Made by a program: the position numbers and the translations under genes. A stretch of 64,000 nucleotides of DNA. Source: Amanita rubescens. Lineage: Eukaryota; Basidiomycota; Agaricomycetes; Agaricales; Amanitaceae. Each line of letters starts with the position of its first letter. Positions within the stretch are counted from its first letter, which is position 1. The stretch covers positions 20,196 through 84,195 of the forward strand of contig WION01000233.1 of NCBI GenBank assembly GCA_015039365.1, read 5' to 3'. This document shows, in pieces, positions 44,682 through 54,599 of the stretch. The notes under the pieces are model-generated. The model saw only the letters and a list, made by a program, of their open reading frames with translations, ran no database searches and was not told the origin of the DNA.

Positions 44682-45556
44682 CTACAAGCCCCAGTCCGAG
44701 TCTATCTTTCTCGCCAATTTTTTCTTCTTCTCCTTCGTAGTATCTCTATACGTCCAGATGTCGCTACGAGCCTCCAGTTCAGGTGATTCAAGGCATACAC
44801 AAGTTTCCGTGCATCCGGACACTGTCACGCCCGGGAGATCCGAATCACGGATACCAAATGTATCGCCAATCTCTTTCAGACCAACGCCACATGAACCGCA
44901 CCTGTCGCAACGCTTCCCCTTTTCTCGCAGGGCACAAATCTTAAATGAATCAGACAATCCCACGAGTCCGGCGTCTTCCTCATCCAATGGCTTGATGCGG
45001 TGCGCGAGCCTCAAAAAGCCCGGTGCGAGCCACTCCCGAATATCATAAGTCTTTGCGAGGTGAATTTGTAGAGCGGGAAGTGTAATGAGTAATGTATTCA
45101 TTTTTTCGATGGCGAACTTCTTGACCTGAGTCATCTCATACAGCGATGTCAGTTTCAACACCGATTGCCACTCTTTAAGCGTAAAATTCATGCTAGGATT
45201 CACCGGAAATTGCCTTATCGTTCGAAATGAGAAAACGGGGTCAAGCATTGGGCGAGACCAGAACCCACAATGGATAAAGGCATCGCAGCAGTGGAACGAA
45301 GTCCTTCTTTTCGATGCCTTCCAGAACAAGCGGTTGTTTATCCGATGAACCGTCCGCTTCCACACCCTCAGGTACTGGGAGCTCAAACATGTCGCGAAAT
45401 ACTTGTGATAATTTGACGAATAAATGTCGAGGTACTTTAAACAATTGGTCTTCAACCTGATACCAGCCGATCAGTAGCTAGCCATTTATATGGAAGACGG
45501 TCGCTTACTTGGAAAACAATAACTTCAAGGTAATATTCTTCATTTTTGTCGGGCAT
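44682..45556 (-). CDS. BTB/POZ domain protein, copy 11
   Basis: Exons 45556-45509, 45456-45269 and 45213-44682 give 255 residues. Exon 1 MPDKNEEYYLEVIVFQ, exon 2 VEDQLFKVPRHLFVKLSQVF, exon 3 QFPVNPSMNFTLKEWQSVLK. The C-terminus has RCDRCGSCGVGLKEIGDTFGI, then SGCTETCVCLES and a short charged end (TTKEKKKKLARKIDS). It belongs to a subgroup with copies 12, 13, 15 and the fragments. Confidence 0.8.
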
Positions 45557-46109
45557 GGTTAGGGGTAACTGAAGTGAAGCTCGCTTGGAGCGCAGTGGAG
45601 TGGCACTACTTATACTATTGGCAAAAGCATCTGATCTTTCATCGGCTCAAATCGCCGCAAGATAATCTGATAATTACGCAGGTACATACATCATTTGCTG
45701 GAGACATGGGACAGCGGAAAAGCTCACCGAGTTTCTTTGGATTCAACAGTGGGAATTGCACATAGCTTAGTGACAGGGGTCAGCCTCCAACTTTGCACAC
45801 TGCGCACCTATCGAAGTGGGCAACGTGTGCCTAAGACCCTAGCCTCCCCTTCCCAGGTCTCCTCTCCCTCAGGCCATAAGTATGGGCATCCTGATAGAAG
45901 TGCGAACCGTTTCGCCCTTGCGAAGGGGCTCATCAAACTCAGAGAGCTTATGTAACCGCTGCCCTAACGCCGCGCTGATAGAATACACAATCAGATCGTT
46001 ACCTGATCTGACTGGCTTTGGGTTAACGTAAGCGTGTTCCGTCTCTCATAGGACCAGTGGTGGCCGGTGGCCAGTGGTCTAGCCCCCCATCCGGTTGCCC
46101 CAATCTGGG
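45557..46109. other. intergenic, duplicated promoter-side flank
   Basis: 45580-45870 is repeated near 48030-48270 and partly near 50870-51110 (tatactattggcaaaagca, gacaggggtcagcctccaac, cctaagaccctagcctcccc). Confidence 0.65.
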
Positions 46110-46690
46110 GCCCAAACGGACCCCTCGCGTCGTCGCTGTGCCGTCGGGTTTTCCAAATGTACCGCCAATCCCTTCCAGACGCCAAGTGAACGGCACATGT
46201 CGCAACACTTCCCGTTTTCTCGCAGGGCACAAATCTTCAATGAATCAGTCAGTCCCACGAATCTGACATCTTCCTCATCTAATGGCTTGATGGTGCGCGA
46301 GCCTCAAAAAGCCTGGTGCGAGCCATTCCCGAATACCATAGTCTTTGCCAGGTGAATTTGTAGAGCGGGAAGCGTAGTGAGCGATGGACCCATCATGTCA
46401 TACAACGATGACAGTTTCAACACCGATTGCCATTCTTCAAGCGTGAAGTTGGGATTCACCGGAAATTGCTTTATCGTCCGAAATGAGAAAACGGGGTCAA
46501 GCATTGGGTGAGACCGGGACCCACAATGGATAAAGACATCCGAGAAGCAGTGGAACGAAGTCCTTCTTTTCGATGCCTTCCAGAACAAGCGGCTGTTTAT
46601 CCCATGAACCGTCCGCTTCCACACCCTCAGGTACTCGCTTACTTGGAAAACAATAACTTCAAGGTAATATTCTTCGTTTTTGTCGGGCAT
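46110..46690 (-). pseudogene. BTB/POZ pseudogene, copy 12, core exon deleted
   Basis: Exon 1 (MPDKNEEYYLEVIVFQ) is intact, but intron 1 and the first part of exon 2, encoding VEDQLFKVPRHLFVKL, are missing: the sequence jumps from the intron 1 donor side into VWKRTVHGINSRLFW, an out-of-frame reading of exon 2. Exon 3 has a deletion (YDMM against YEMTQVKKFAIEKM) and frame breaks. Its 3' end is replaced by GC-rich DNA at about 46040-46140 containing ggccggtggcc. Confidence 0.75.
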
Positions 46691-47147
46691 GGTTAATCGA
46701 GGCCGTACTAATGTTATAACGAAAGATTCGGTCTTATGGCGGCTGTTTTCAACGTGCAGCCCTTGCGCAACTCGTTATCTCATGACGATCTTCTACAACT
46801 TACATGATAAGACCTACTGATATGGAGGATAATGTTGTGCGTGAGCTGTTTCGGAGATTAAGCCCTGGTAACTCGAAGCTCACAAAAAACCTTCCCTCTC
46901 ACATCAGCGCAGTGCGACACCTTGCCACACTCGCACCTGCGCAAGGTGGTTTGCTGCGGACAAAACTATATGCGTATGATCGATGATCAATTATGTATTA
47001 GTGGATGAAACGCGGCCCAGAATACAAGCAGTTGCCATCTTTACTGGAATTCATGAGACATGTAGCTAATGATGGACCAGGATCGAGGAATGGTGAAAAG
47101 TGGAACTAACTATTTACCAGTCCCAACTTGAGCTCCGAGTCAGCCAG
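46691..47147. other. intergenic, duplicated flank
   Basis: Third example of the flank described at 42704-42960; no gene. Confidence 0.6.
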
Positions 47148-48010
47148 CTAACGCTGGGTGCCTAACTTCTGGCTACGTAAGTACGTCGCCGCCCAGTCAC
47201 TTTGAGTAATATTTCCACCGGTGACGATCGGTGATTTAGAGCATACACAAGTTTGCTTGCATCCGGACACCGTGTTCGGGAGATTCGAATCACGGAAACC
47301 AAATGTATCGCCAATCTCTTTCAGACCAACGCCACATGAACCGCACCTGTCGCAACGCTTCCAGTTTTCTCGTAGGGCACAAATCTTGAATGAATCAGAT
47401 AATCCCACGAGTCTGGCATCTTCTTCATCCAGTGGCTTGATGCGGTGCGCGAGCCTCAGAAAGCCTGGTGCGAGCCATTCCTGAATATCATAAGTCCTTG
47501 CGAGTTGAATTTGTAGAGCAGGGAGTGTAATGAGTAGCGGATCCATTTTTTTGATGGCAAACTTCTTGACTTGAGTCATCTCGTACAGCGATGTCAGTTT
47601 CAACACTGATTGCCATTCTTCAAGTGTAAAGGTCTGAGTCGTGTCAGGATTTGCTGGAAATTGCGGTCTTATCGTTCCAAATGAGAAAACAGCGTCAAGC
47701 ACTGGGTGAGACCAGAACCCACAATGGATAAAGGCATCGAAGCAGTGGAACGAAATCCTTCTTTTCGATGCCTCCCAGAACAAGCGGCTGTTTATCAGAT
47801 GAACCGTCTGCTTCAGTGCCCTCAGGCACTGGGCGCTCGAACATGTCGCGAAATACTGGTGATAATTTGACGAATAAATGTCGAGGTACTTTAAACAATT
47901 GGTTTTCAACCTGATACCAGCCGATCAGTAGCTAGCCAGTTATATGGAAGACGGCCGCTTACTTGGAGAACAATAACTTCAAGGTAATATTCTTCGTTTT
48001 TGTCAGGCAT
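47148..48010 (-). CDS. BTB/POZ domain protein, copy 13
   Basis: Exons 48010-47963, 47910-47723 and 47667-47148 give 251 residues. Exon 2 VENQLFKVPRHLFVKLSPVF; exon 3 begins PQFPANPDTTQTFTLEEWQS. C-terminal motifs RCDRCGSCGVGLKEIGDTFGF and SGCKQTCVCSKS, ending TYLRSQKLGTQR. The frame is intact. It is closely related to copy 11, with different last 25 residues. Confidence 0.8.
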
Positions 48011-48284
48011 GTTTGGGTGACTGAAGTGAAGCTCGCTTGGCGCAGTGGCACTACTTATACTATTGGCAAAAGCACATTGCTAGAGACATAGGACAGCGGA
48101 AAAGCTCGCAGAGTTTCTTCGGATTCAACAGTAGGAATTGCACAGCGCACAATTGAAGAAGCGGAAGAAGTTAACTTGATGACAGGGGTCAGCCTCCAAC
48201 TTTGCACACTGCGCACCTAGCTAAGCGGGCAACGCGTGCCTAAGACCCTAGCCTCCCCTTCCCAGGTCTGTTCTCTCCCTTGTC

Positions 48285-48400
48285 CCTCTGACCGCGTTGG
48301 TCTGAAAGAGATCGGCGATACATTTGGTATCTGTGGTTTGGATATCCCGGGCACGGTGTCCGGATGCATGCACACCTGCGTATGCCCTACTATATCCCCT
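48285..48400 (+). pseudogene. inverted BTB C-terminal fragment, copy 14a
   Basis: On the plus strand the frame reads DRVGLKEIGDTFGICGLD and SGCMHTCVCPT, the C-terminal Cys module of the array B genes, although every other copy is on the minus strand. No BTB core is attached. Confidence 0.75.
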
Positions 48401-48619
48401 TACTTACCTAAACTGGAGGGAGGTAAAAAAGTCCCGGTGAGCTCGTGGAGATGTAAAAAGTAGAAGAAAGTTGGGAAGAAAGGAACTGGGAGTAAATAGT
48501 TCAGCTTCTTCAAGTTCACCAAGTCTATCTCAATCATCTACGAGAATTCCAGTAGAGGTGCCTCCCCGGATCGCGTTGAGTCTGAAGAGAAGTGCTAGCG
48601 AACGGCCGTGCACCATGTG

Positions 48620-48740
48620 AACCACACTCCCCGTTTCCCCGCAGGGCACAAATCTTCAATAAATCAGTCAATCCCACGAGTTGGACATCTTCCTCATCCA
48701 ATGGCTTGATGCGGTGCGCGAGCCTAAAAAAGCCTGGTGC
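48620..48740 (-). pseudogene. BTB fragment, copy 14b
   Basis: The minus strand encodes the segment before the Cys module (LAHRIKPLDEEDVQLVGLTD), then breaks off. With 48285-48400 it suggests one ancestral copy broken by a local inversion. Confidence 0.65.
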
Positions 48741-49960
48741 AGGTCTTCTTCAACGTTGGGGCCGGTTTTCATCTTGAAGTGGTTGAATCCGCTAGTGATT
48801 GCTTCCTTGGTAAGACAAACGATTTTTTTCATCGCTGTAACCTGCGGAACGAAATTTAGGACGTTGATACAGTGTACGATGCGCTGTATCGTACCCATTC
48901 ATCCAACGGATGTAACATATGATATCTGTGATCGCGAGGAATATCGGAGAATGGCTTGCGTACCGATTTCTCCGTTCCTTCTTCCCTGCGTCTTTTTCTC
49001 TAAGCAACTGCAACGCCTCTTCCTCTGTGATGGCATCTGTAATATACCTGAAAGTAGTCGAACGGCCATCTCTTCCTGTTCATCCAACACCGATCAGCAT
49101 ACATTTAAACACTGGAAGAATGAAACCAACGCACGGGGGTCATATCCACGACTAACTTCTGCAGAGGCTTCTTTCTCGATCGTGCATACATATCCCAAAG
49201 CGCGTTATCCACCGACGCCACCGCGAGATGTATCGCGCCTTTCTCCGAGCCGATCCTTTGCACTGAAGAATTAGCCTCCCTCATTGCGAATCAAAATGAA
49301 TACAGATGCTCACCATCTCAACTGAATATCCACCATCACAATGTCTTTCCCATATACGTAAAAGGTTTTCAGTCTATTTCCCGATACTTAAGCCTGTTGG
49401 CGAGGTCTTTTGTTGCACGGCAGACCTACATGCCGTGAGCAAGTATAAGACAAGAAGTATCGACATGCTCACGGTGTCATTCCCACGTCCAGCCGTTAAT
49501 GTCATTCCATACCCAACGAAACCCGCAGCGTCTGTGAACAGCATAATGTATGCAGCAGAGTAATCACAATCGGTGTTCCTGTATAGAGCATGAATTCAAG
49601 AAAAAGGATGTTGACTGCGTTACTTACGTTGTATCCGTTCCATCGCCCATCAACTGAACGTTGGAAATCAAACATCTGGTTCGGTCACGAGAGGAGCATT
49701 TATCTTGCCATAAAACGTACCACGCATCTCGCATCGAGTAATCTTTGGTGTTTGTGGGAAAGCAGTAAGGCAGTAGTAAGGCATGGTCGATATTATGGAT
49801 GTCCCAGTGGTACGCGGTCGTTCGGTAGCCGATAGCCGAGCACGCGGTATGATCCGATTATGCAGTAAGGCATGTAGCCGGAATTTATGAAAAGGCTGAA
49901 CTTTTTACTCCCAGCCTGACTTCTGGCCCGCACTTGAATACTAGTACCAGCTAGTACCAG
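48741..49960 (-). other. unassigned region with a hydrophobic exon-like fragment
   Basis: At about 49460-49680 the minus strand reads LISNVQLMGDGTDTT, then an intron-like GTAAGT...ACAG, then NTDCDYSAAYIMLF and GFVGYGMTLTAGRGND, followed by VSMSILLVLYLLTA. This looks like part of a multi-pass membrane protein or transporter. Surrounding frames are short and broken. I cannot name the family; it is probably a remnant. Confidence 0.3.
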
Positions 49961-50837
49961 CTATTGCCTACTCCCGGACCCCCAACCCTTCTTCCGGGAA
50001 CGTCCTACCCCTGGCCACTGAGTCTGGCCAAATGTGTTTTCAATATCAGGTACCGCTTCAGGTACTGGTGATTTACGGCATACGCAGGTTTGCCTGCATC
50101 CGGACACCGTGTCCGGGAGGTCCAGATCATGGATACCAAATGTACCGCCAATCCCTTCCAGACTGACGCCAAGTGAACGGCACATGTCGCAACGCTTCCC
50201 GTTTTCTCGCAGGGCACAAATCTTCAATGAATCAGTCAGTCCAACGAGTCTGACATCTTCCTCATCCAATGGCTTGATGCGGTGCGCGAGTCTCAAAAAG
50301 CCTGGTGCAAGCCATTCCCGAATACCATAAGTCTTTGCGAGGTGAATTTGTAGAGCGGGAAGCGTAGTGAGCAACGGATTCATTTTTTCGATGGCAAACT
50401 TCTTGACTTGAATCATCTCATACAACGATGTCAGTTTCAACACCGATTGCCATTCTTCAAGCGTAAAGGTCATGTTGGGATTCACCGGAAATTGCCTTAT
50501 CGTTCGAAATGAGAAAACGGGGTCAAGCATTGGGCGAGACCAGAACCCACAATGGATAAAGGCATCGCAGCAGTGGAACGAAGTCCTTCTTTTCGATGCT
50601 TTCCAGAACAAGCGGTTGTTTATCCGATGAACCGTCCGCTTCCACACCCTCAGGTACTGGGAGCTCAAACATGTCGCGAAATACTTGTGATAATTTGACG
50701 AATAAATGTCGAGGTACTTTAAACAATTGGTCTTCAACCTGATGCCACTCAATCAGTAGCTAGCCATTTATATGGAAGACAGACGCTTACTTGGAAAACA
50801 ATAACTTCAAGTAATATTCTTCGTTTTTGTCGGGCAT
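49961..50837 (-). pseudogene. BTB/POZ gene, copy 15, frameshift in exon 1
   Basis: Exons 2 (50738-50551) and 3 (50495-49961) are intact and encode VEDQLFKVPRHLFVKLSQVF through RCDMCRSLGVSLEGIGGTFGI and SGCRQTCVCRKS. Exon 1 has lost one base compared with copies 11 and 13 (cttcaagtaat instead of cttcaaggtaat), so MPDKNEEYYL continues KLLFSK and stops. Either the gene is recently inactivated or the base was missed in a GG run. Confidence 0.7.
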
Positions 50838-51128
50838 GGTTAAGGGTAATTGAGTCGTGAAGCTCGCTTAACGCTGTAGTGCTATGTACAAGTTATACAA
50901 TCAAAACCATCTGATCTTTTATCGCCCCAAATCGCCCCACGGTAATCTAAGATACATACATTGGACAATAGACCTGTTAACGTTTAACTCCGAGATCACG
51001 GTGAGATGGCGCGTGGTATACGCCGAGTCAACCTCCAACTTTGCACAAGCCCCTACCTGAGTGGGCAGCAACGCATGTCTAAGACCCTAGCCTCCCCTTT
51101 CTCCCACCAGGTCTCCCTCGGCTCTCTA
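50838..51128. other. intergenic, duplicated flank
   Basis: Degraded version of the promoter-side flank seen at 45580-45870; no gene. Confidence 0.5.
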
Positions 51129-51402
51129 ACCTGCACAACGGTTCAAACCCTTCTTTTCAATACCGTACAAAACAAGCGGTTTTCTGTCCATTAGACCGGC
51201 CACTTCTGCACCATCGGGCGCCGGACTGAGCTTATCACGGAATATTGGTGGTAATTTGACAAATAGATGTCGATGTACTTTGAACAACTGATTTTCGACC
51301 TCGTATAGCAGCGTGGATGGCTGGGTACCATCAATATTGGAGAAAGCCGCTTACTTGGAAAACTATGTCAGCCAGAGAGTATTCTTCGTTTCTATCGGGC
51401 AT
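51129..51402 (-). pseudogene. BTB/POZ 5' fragment, copy 16
   Basis: Exon 1 MPDRNEEYSLADIVFQ, intron, then VENQLFKVHRHLFVKLPPIF and PLVLYGIEKKG; the sequence then leaves homology at about 51130 and stops. Exon 3 is absent. It is the outermost copy of array B. Confidence 0.75.
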
Positions 51403-51919
51403 GACAAAATAGCGATCAAAGCAAGGCTCGATTATCGGTACCAGAAATGAACTAATTTGACCAAGGTAGTGACTTAGAAAATGAGACTATAAAATGAATG
51501 TAAGAGGAAACGTAGACGAAAATGTGAAGCTCGCCATGTGTCCGGACCGGCGTAAATATGCTATCGTGGCTCATTTATATAGTCGGCGCAGCGACGGCGG
51601 CGTGCATCAAAGAGAGGTTTTAAGCAAGTCTTTGTTAAGGGTATTAATTATGAAGCACACAAAGCGCAGCCAAGCCAAGCGTCGTGATGCTTCTCACTCG
51701 TTTGTTCGCCTCGCCAAGTGATCGCAGCCAAGCTTTCGTCTTTCTCATTGCGATAATGGTGTGATTCAGAAAGTATGAATTTAAAATGACAGCAGGTCAC
51801 GAAGATAACCCTGAATGCTCGATTTCCAAGTGCGAAAACATTACCCCATACTTCCTTTAGTTATCCAACGGATCGTACACGAGTCGTGCGGTACTTCTGC
51901 AACAAGTACGCAATGAAGC
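51403..51919. other. intergenic, nothing recognised
   Basis: Boundary between the BTB array and the Hsp70 region. Confidence 0.4.
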
Positions 51920-54381
51920 TTATGCTTCCACTTTGAGTTGTAAAGTCACATACCTCACTTCACGCCCCTGATTCATTCTCAGTGATGAAGTTAAAACGCA
52001 AACCGGATCGAAACCTACATTCTCTTTCCAAGCTATTTCGGCCTTGTTTACCGTCAAACCAAGTGACAGTATGATATCGTACTTCAGCTCATAAAAGAAA
52101 GTTGTTCTTTTATTCTTCCTTTTCCCTGTTGTGATCTGCTGAGGTTCGAGAAGTTGGCTGAGTCTCGTCGTGTTCGCTTCAACAACGCAAAGTTTGAAGT
52201 AGGAATCTTGAGATGTCATCTTCAGTCCCCTGACAATATACATCATATGACAAACCTTTATCAATATCCATCCAAGAAGGGTTTGAAATTGAGCCACGAT
52301 AAACAAAAATCTCATTCTTGATATGATGCATGTTATCGCGTGTAGTGGAAGTATACCAGTAGGAGCGACGGAACTCTTCCGTTTCGGAAACTTGGGTGCC
52401 CTTCCATGACGATCAAGACACGACGAAAAGAGAGAATCATCAACTTACCTTGCGCACTATTACGTCAAATGCACCTCGTATGTATCGCTTTTTCGACTGC
52501 GATTCATACACTTGCGTAACCCGTTTCAGGTGTTCGGGGTCATGCGGATTGTAGATATACGAGCAGGGGTTACCATAGGTAACTTTCACGATCCGTTTCT
52601 CGACGTAATGATCGACATAGAATGATATAGCGCCACTGGCGACAGCTTTATTTCTATATGTTGTTTAGTTCTTGCCATAGACGAAAGGCAATTACTCGTA
52701 CAAATGTCCTTCTGGCCGAGAGACGTCAATCCCAAGATGTTGAAGCGCAACATTGATCTCCTTATACAAATAATCACTGCCGGCGAAGCCCCCGACGAGA
52801 AATACGGACTATGAAGCTGTCAGCGATGCTAATACTATCCGAAAATACAGTAAATTACCGAAATAGGCGTTGTCGCATTCTGCCTCATTTCCAATATTGC
52901 TTCCAGGATACAATGTAAAGACGGAGCGAAAAAGCGGGCTACATCCGACCTAAAAATAAGTGAGTTGATCGGCCTGAGTAATGATGAAAAAAGACACATG
53001 CCCTGCTAGCTTCAACTGGCCGGACGTTATTCCCCTTGAAGGATCAGTATCGCGCAGGCCTCCAAACTTGATATACAGGGCATCTTCGCTGCGTCGGAAG
53101 GACAATTTGGTGCGCTCGTCGAACTCTTTAACCATACGTTTGATTTCCTCCTCTGCAGAGAAGTCGGAACCATGAAGGTGATCTTGATAGTGTGCAGGGC
53201 AGCTATACTAGAAGGTCAAACAAAAAGAATTGCAAGCTCACCCCTAAGGAAGCTTTCTGCGTTGTCCGTGACAAAGACGGACCCTTTCACATAACCTACT
53301 CGTCGTAAGACTCGCTGCATCCATGATATCGAAGGTATATGACCCACATCTACTTGCTGCGATTTCTTCGTACGAATTACCCAATGGAGAAGTTTGAGCA
53401 TAGGCACTAATATCTATGGTTCCACCACCTGAGACCATGGGCGTAAGTGATCAAACACTTTAAATGAACGATACGGTCTAACCTGCGTCTACGATTACGA
53501 CACCTTTACCGTTCTATAATAGATATAGCAGTGAAATATGCGACGCAAAATGGTGTTCAGACCTTGAACGCATCTTTCGAAAGCCCGTTGCAGATGCAAT
53601 AATTCAGGCTCGCCTCTCCTTCCGTCACAAACGATATGTTCGTATTGGCTGTATCCATATCAGGAACCAAGCCGGCTTTGAGAGCTGCTTCTTTCATTTG
53701 ACTCTGCTGGAACCCACCCCAGCCATTTGGATGGGTTAATACGAAATGCACATCTTTCTGAAGAGATACCCAAAGCGTGTCGCCCGATGTATGGGATTGT
53801 TCGAAGTACTCCTTCGTACAGCGGTAGAGATATCGTAATAGATCGGCGAATATATTAACCACAGGGATCCCCTCTGGAAGAGGATTCTTGTTCAGAACCG
53901 TTATGTATGCCGTTTCGATAACTTTTGGATGCAAATGCAATTTGAACCTAACACCAGAGTTCATGAGCATGAAGTTTTGATGCCGTAAACGCGCATACCA
54001 AGCCGCCTTCGTCCACCCGCTATCTTTCGCAATTTCTTCGATACCATCTTGAACAGCTTCAGCGCCAATAGCATGAGCCACGCCATCCGCATCGTAATAA
54101 AGCACGGATGGTATTTTTGAATGCCCATGAATCTGCGCAGGAAACCTACATAACGTCAGTCTTCGTTATGTGCCATAGAGATCGTACGCCACCGATTAAC
54201 TGAGAAAGTCTCGGGAGGTTTACCGGGTTCCAGGATGCTAATACCAGATAATAATTGAGCTGGTTATTCTACTAAGAACTAAAACTGCGCACCTGTAACT
54301 AACACCACTAAATGTCGTCCCCACATCGAGTGCAATTAACAATTTCCGTTGGCGTCCTTTGTACGGAGTTCTGTTAGCCAT
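51920..54381 (-). CDS. HSPA12-type Hsp70 family protein, paralog 1
   Basis: About twelve exons (54381-54293, 54237-54193, 54145-53563, 53513-53483, 53428-53354, 53295-53242, 53182-53002, 52949-52859, 52808-52702, 52653-52449, 52400-52256, 52206-51920) join in phase; a further in-frame intron of about 51 bases is likely near 51960-52010, giving about 613 residues. Actin-like ATPase motifs are intact: phosphate 1 LIALDVGTTFSGVSYS, VTEGEASLNYC, phosphate 2 VVIVDAGGGTIDISAY, adenosine motif VFLVGGFAGSDYL. The C-terminus (DVILS-type KYDIILSLGL, AEIAWKEN) is typical of fungal HSPA12-like proteins, which lack the classical substrate-binding domain. Intron 7 has a GC donor at 53001. It is divergent from the coiled-coil gene at 54600. 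Confidence 0.85.
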
Positions 54382-54485
54382 GGATACGTATGAGTGGAAG
54401 ATTGTGTGGCAGTGCCTTAATGGGCACAAAAGTATTCTCACAGGGTAAGGTCAAAAAGGAAAACATGCGTTATACACGTTCCGGT

Positions 54486-54521
54486 AGAAGCTTCCCCAAC
54501 ATAATTAGATATGAACGTTCC
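54486..54521. promoter_or_regulatory. two heat-shock-element-like palindromes
   Basis: AGAAGCTTCC (54486-54495) and TGAACGTTCC (54512-54521) both fit the HSF core nGAAnnTTCn. They lie in the 218-base promoter between the Hsp70 ATG (54381) and the preferred ATG of the coiled-coil gene (54600). HSF control is inferred. Confidence 0.45.
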
Positions 54522-54599
54522 ATACCATCGGTTCTGTGCGCAGCAGGCGGCGAACCTGACTTTCCTTACTGCGGGCTCAGCGCCTCCTCATTATCACTC

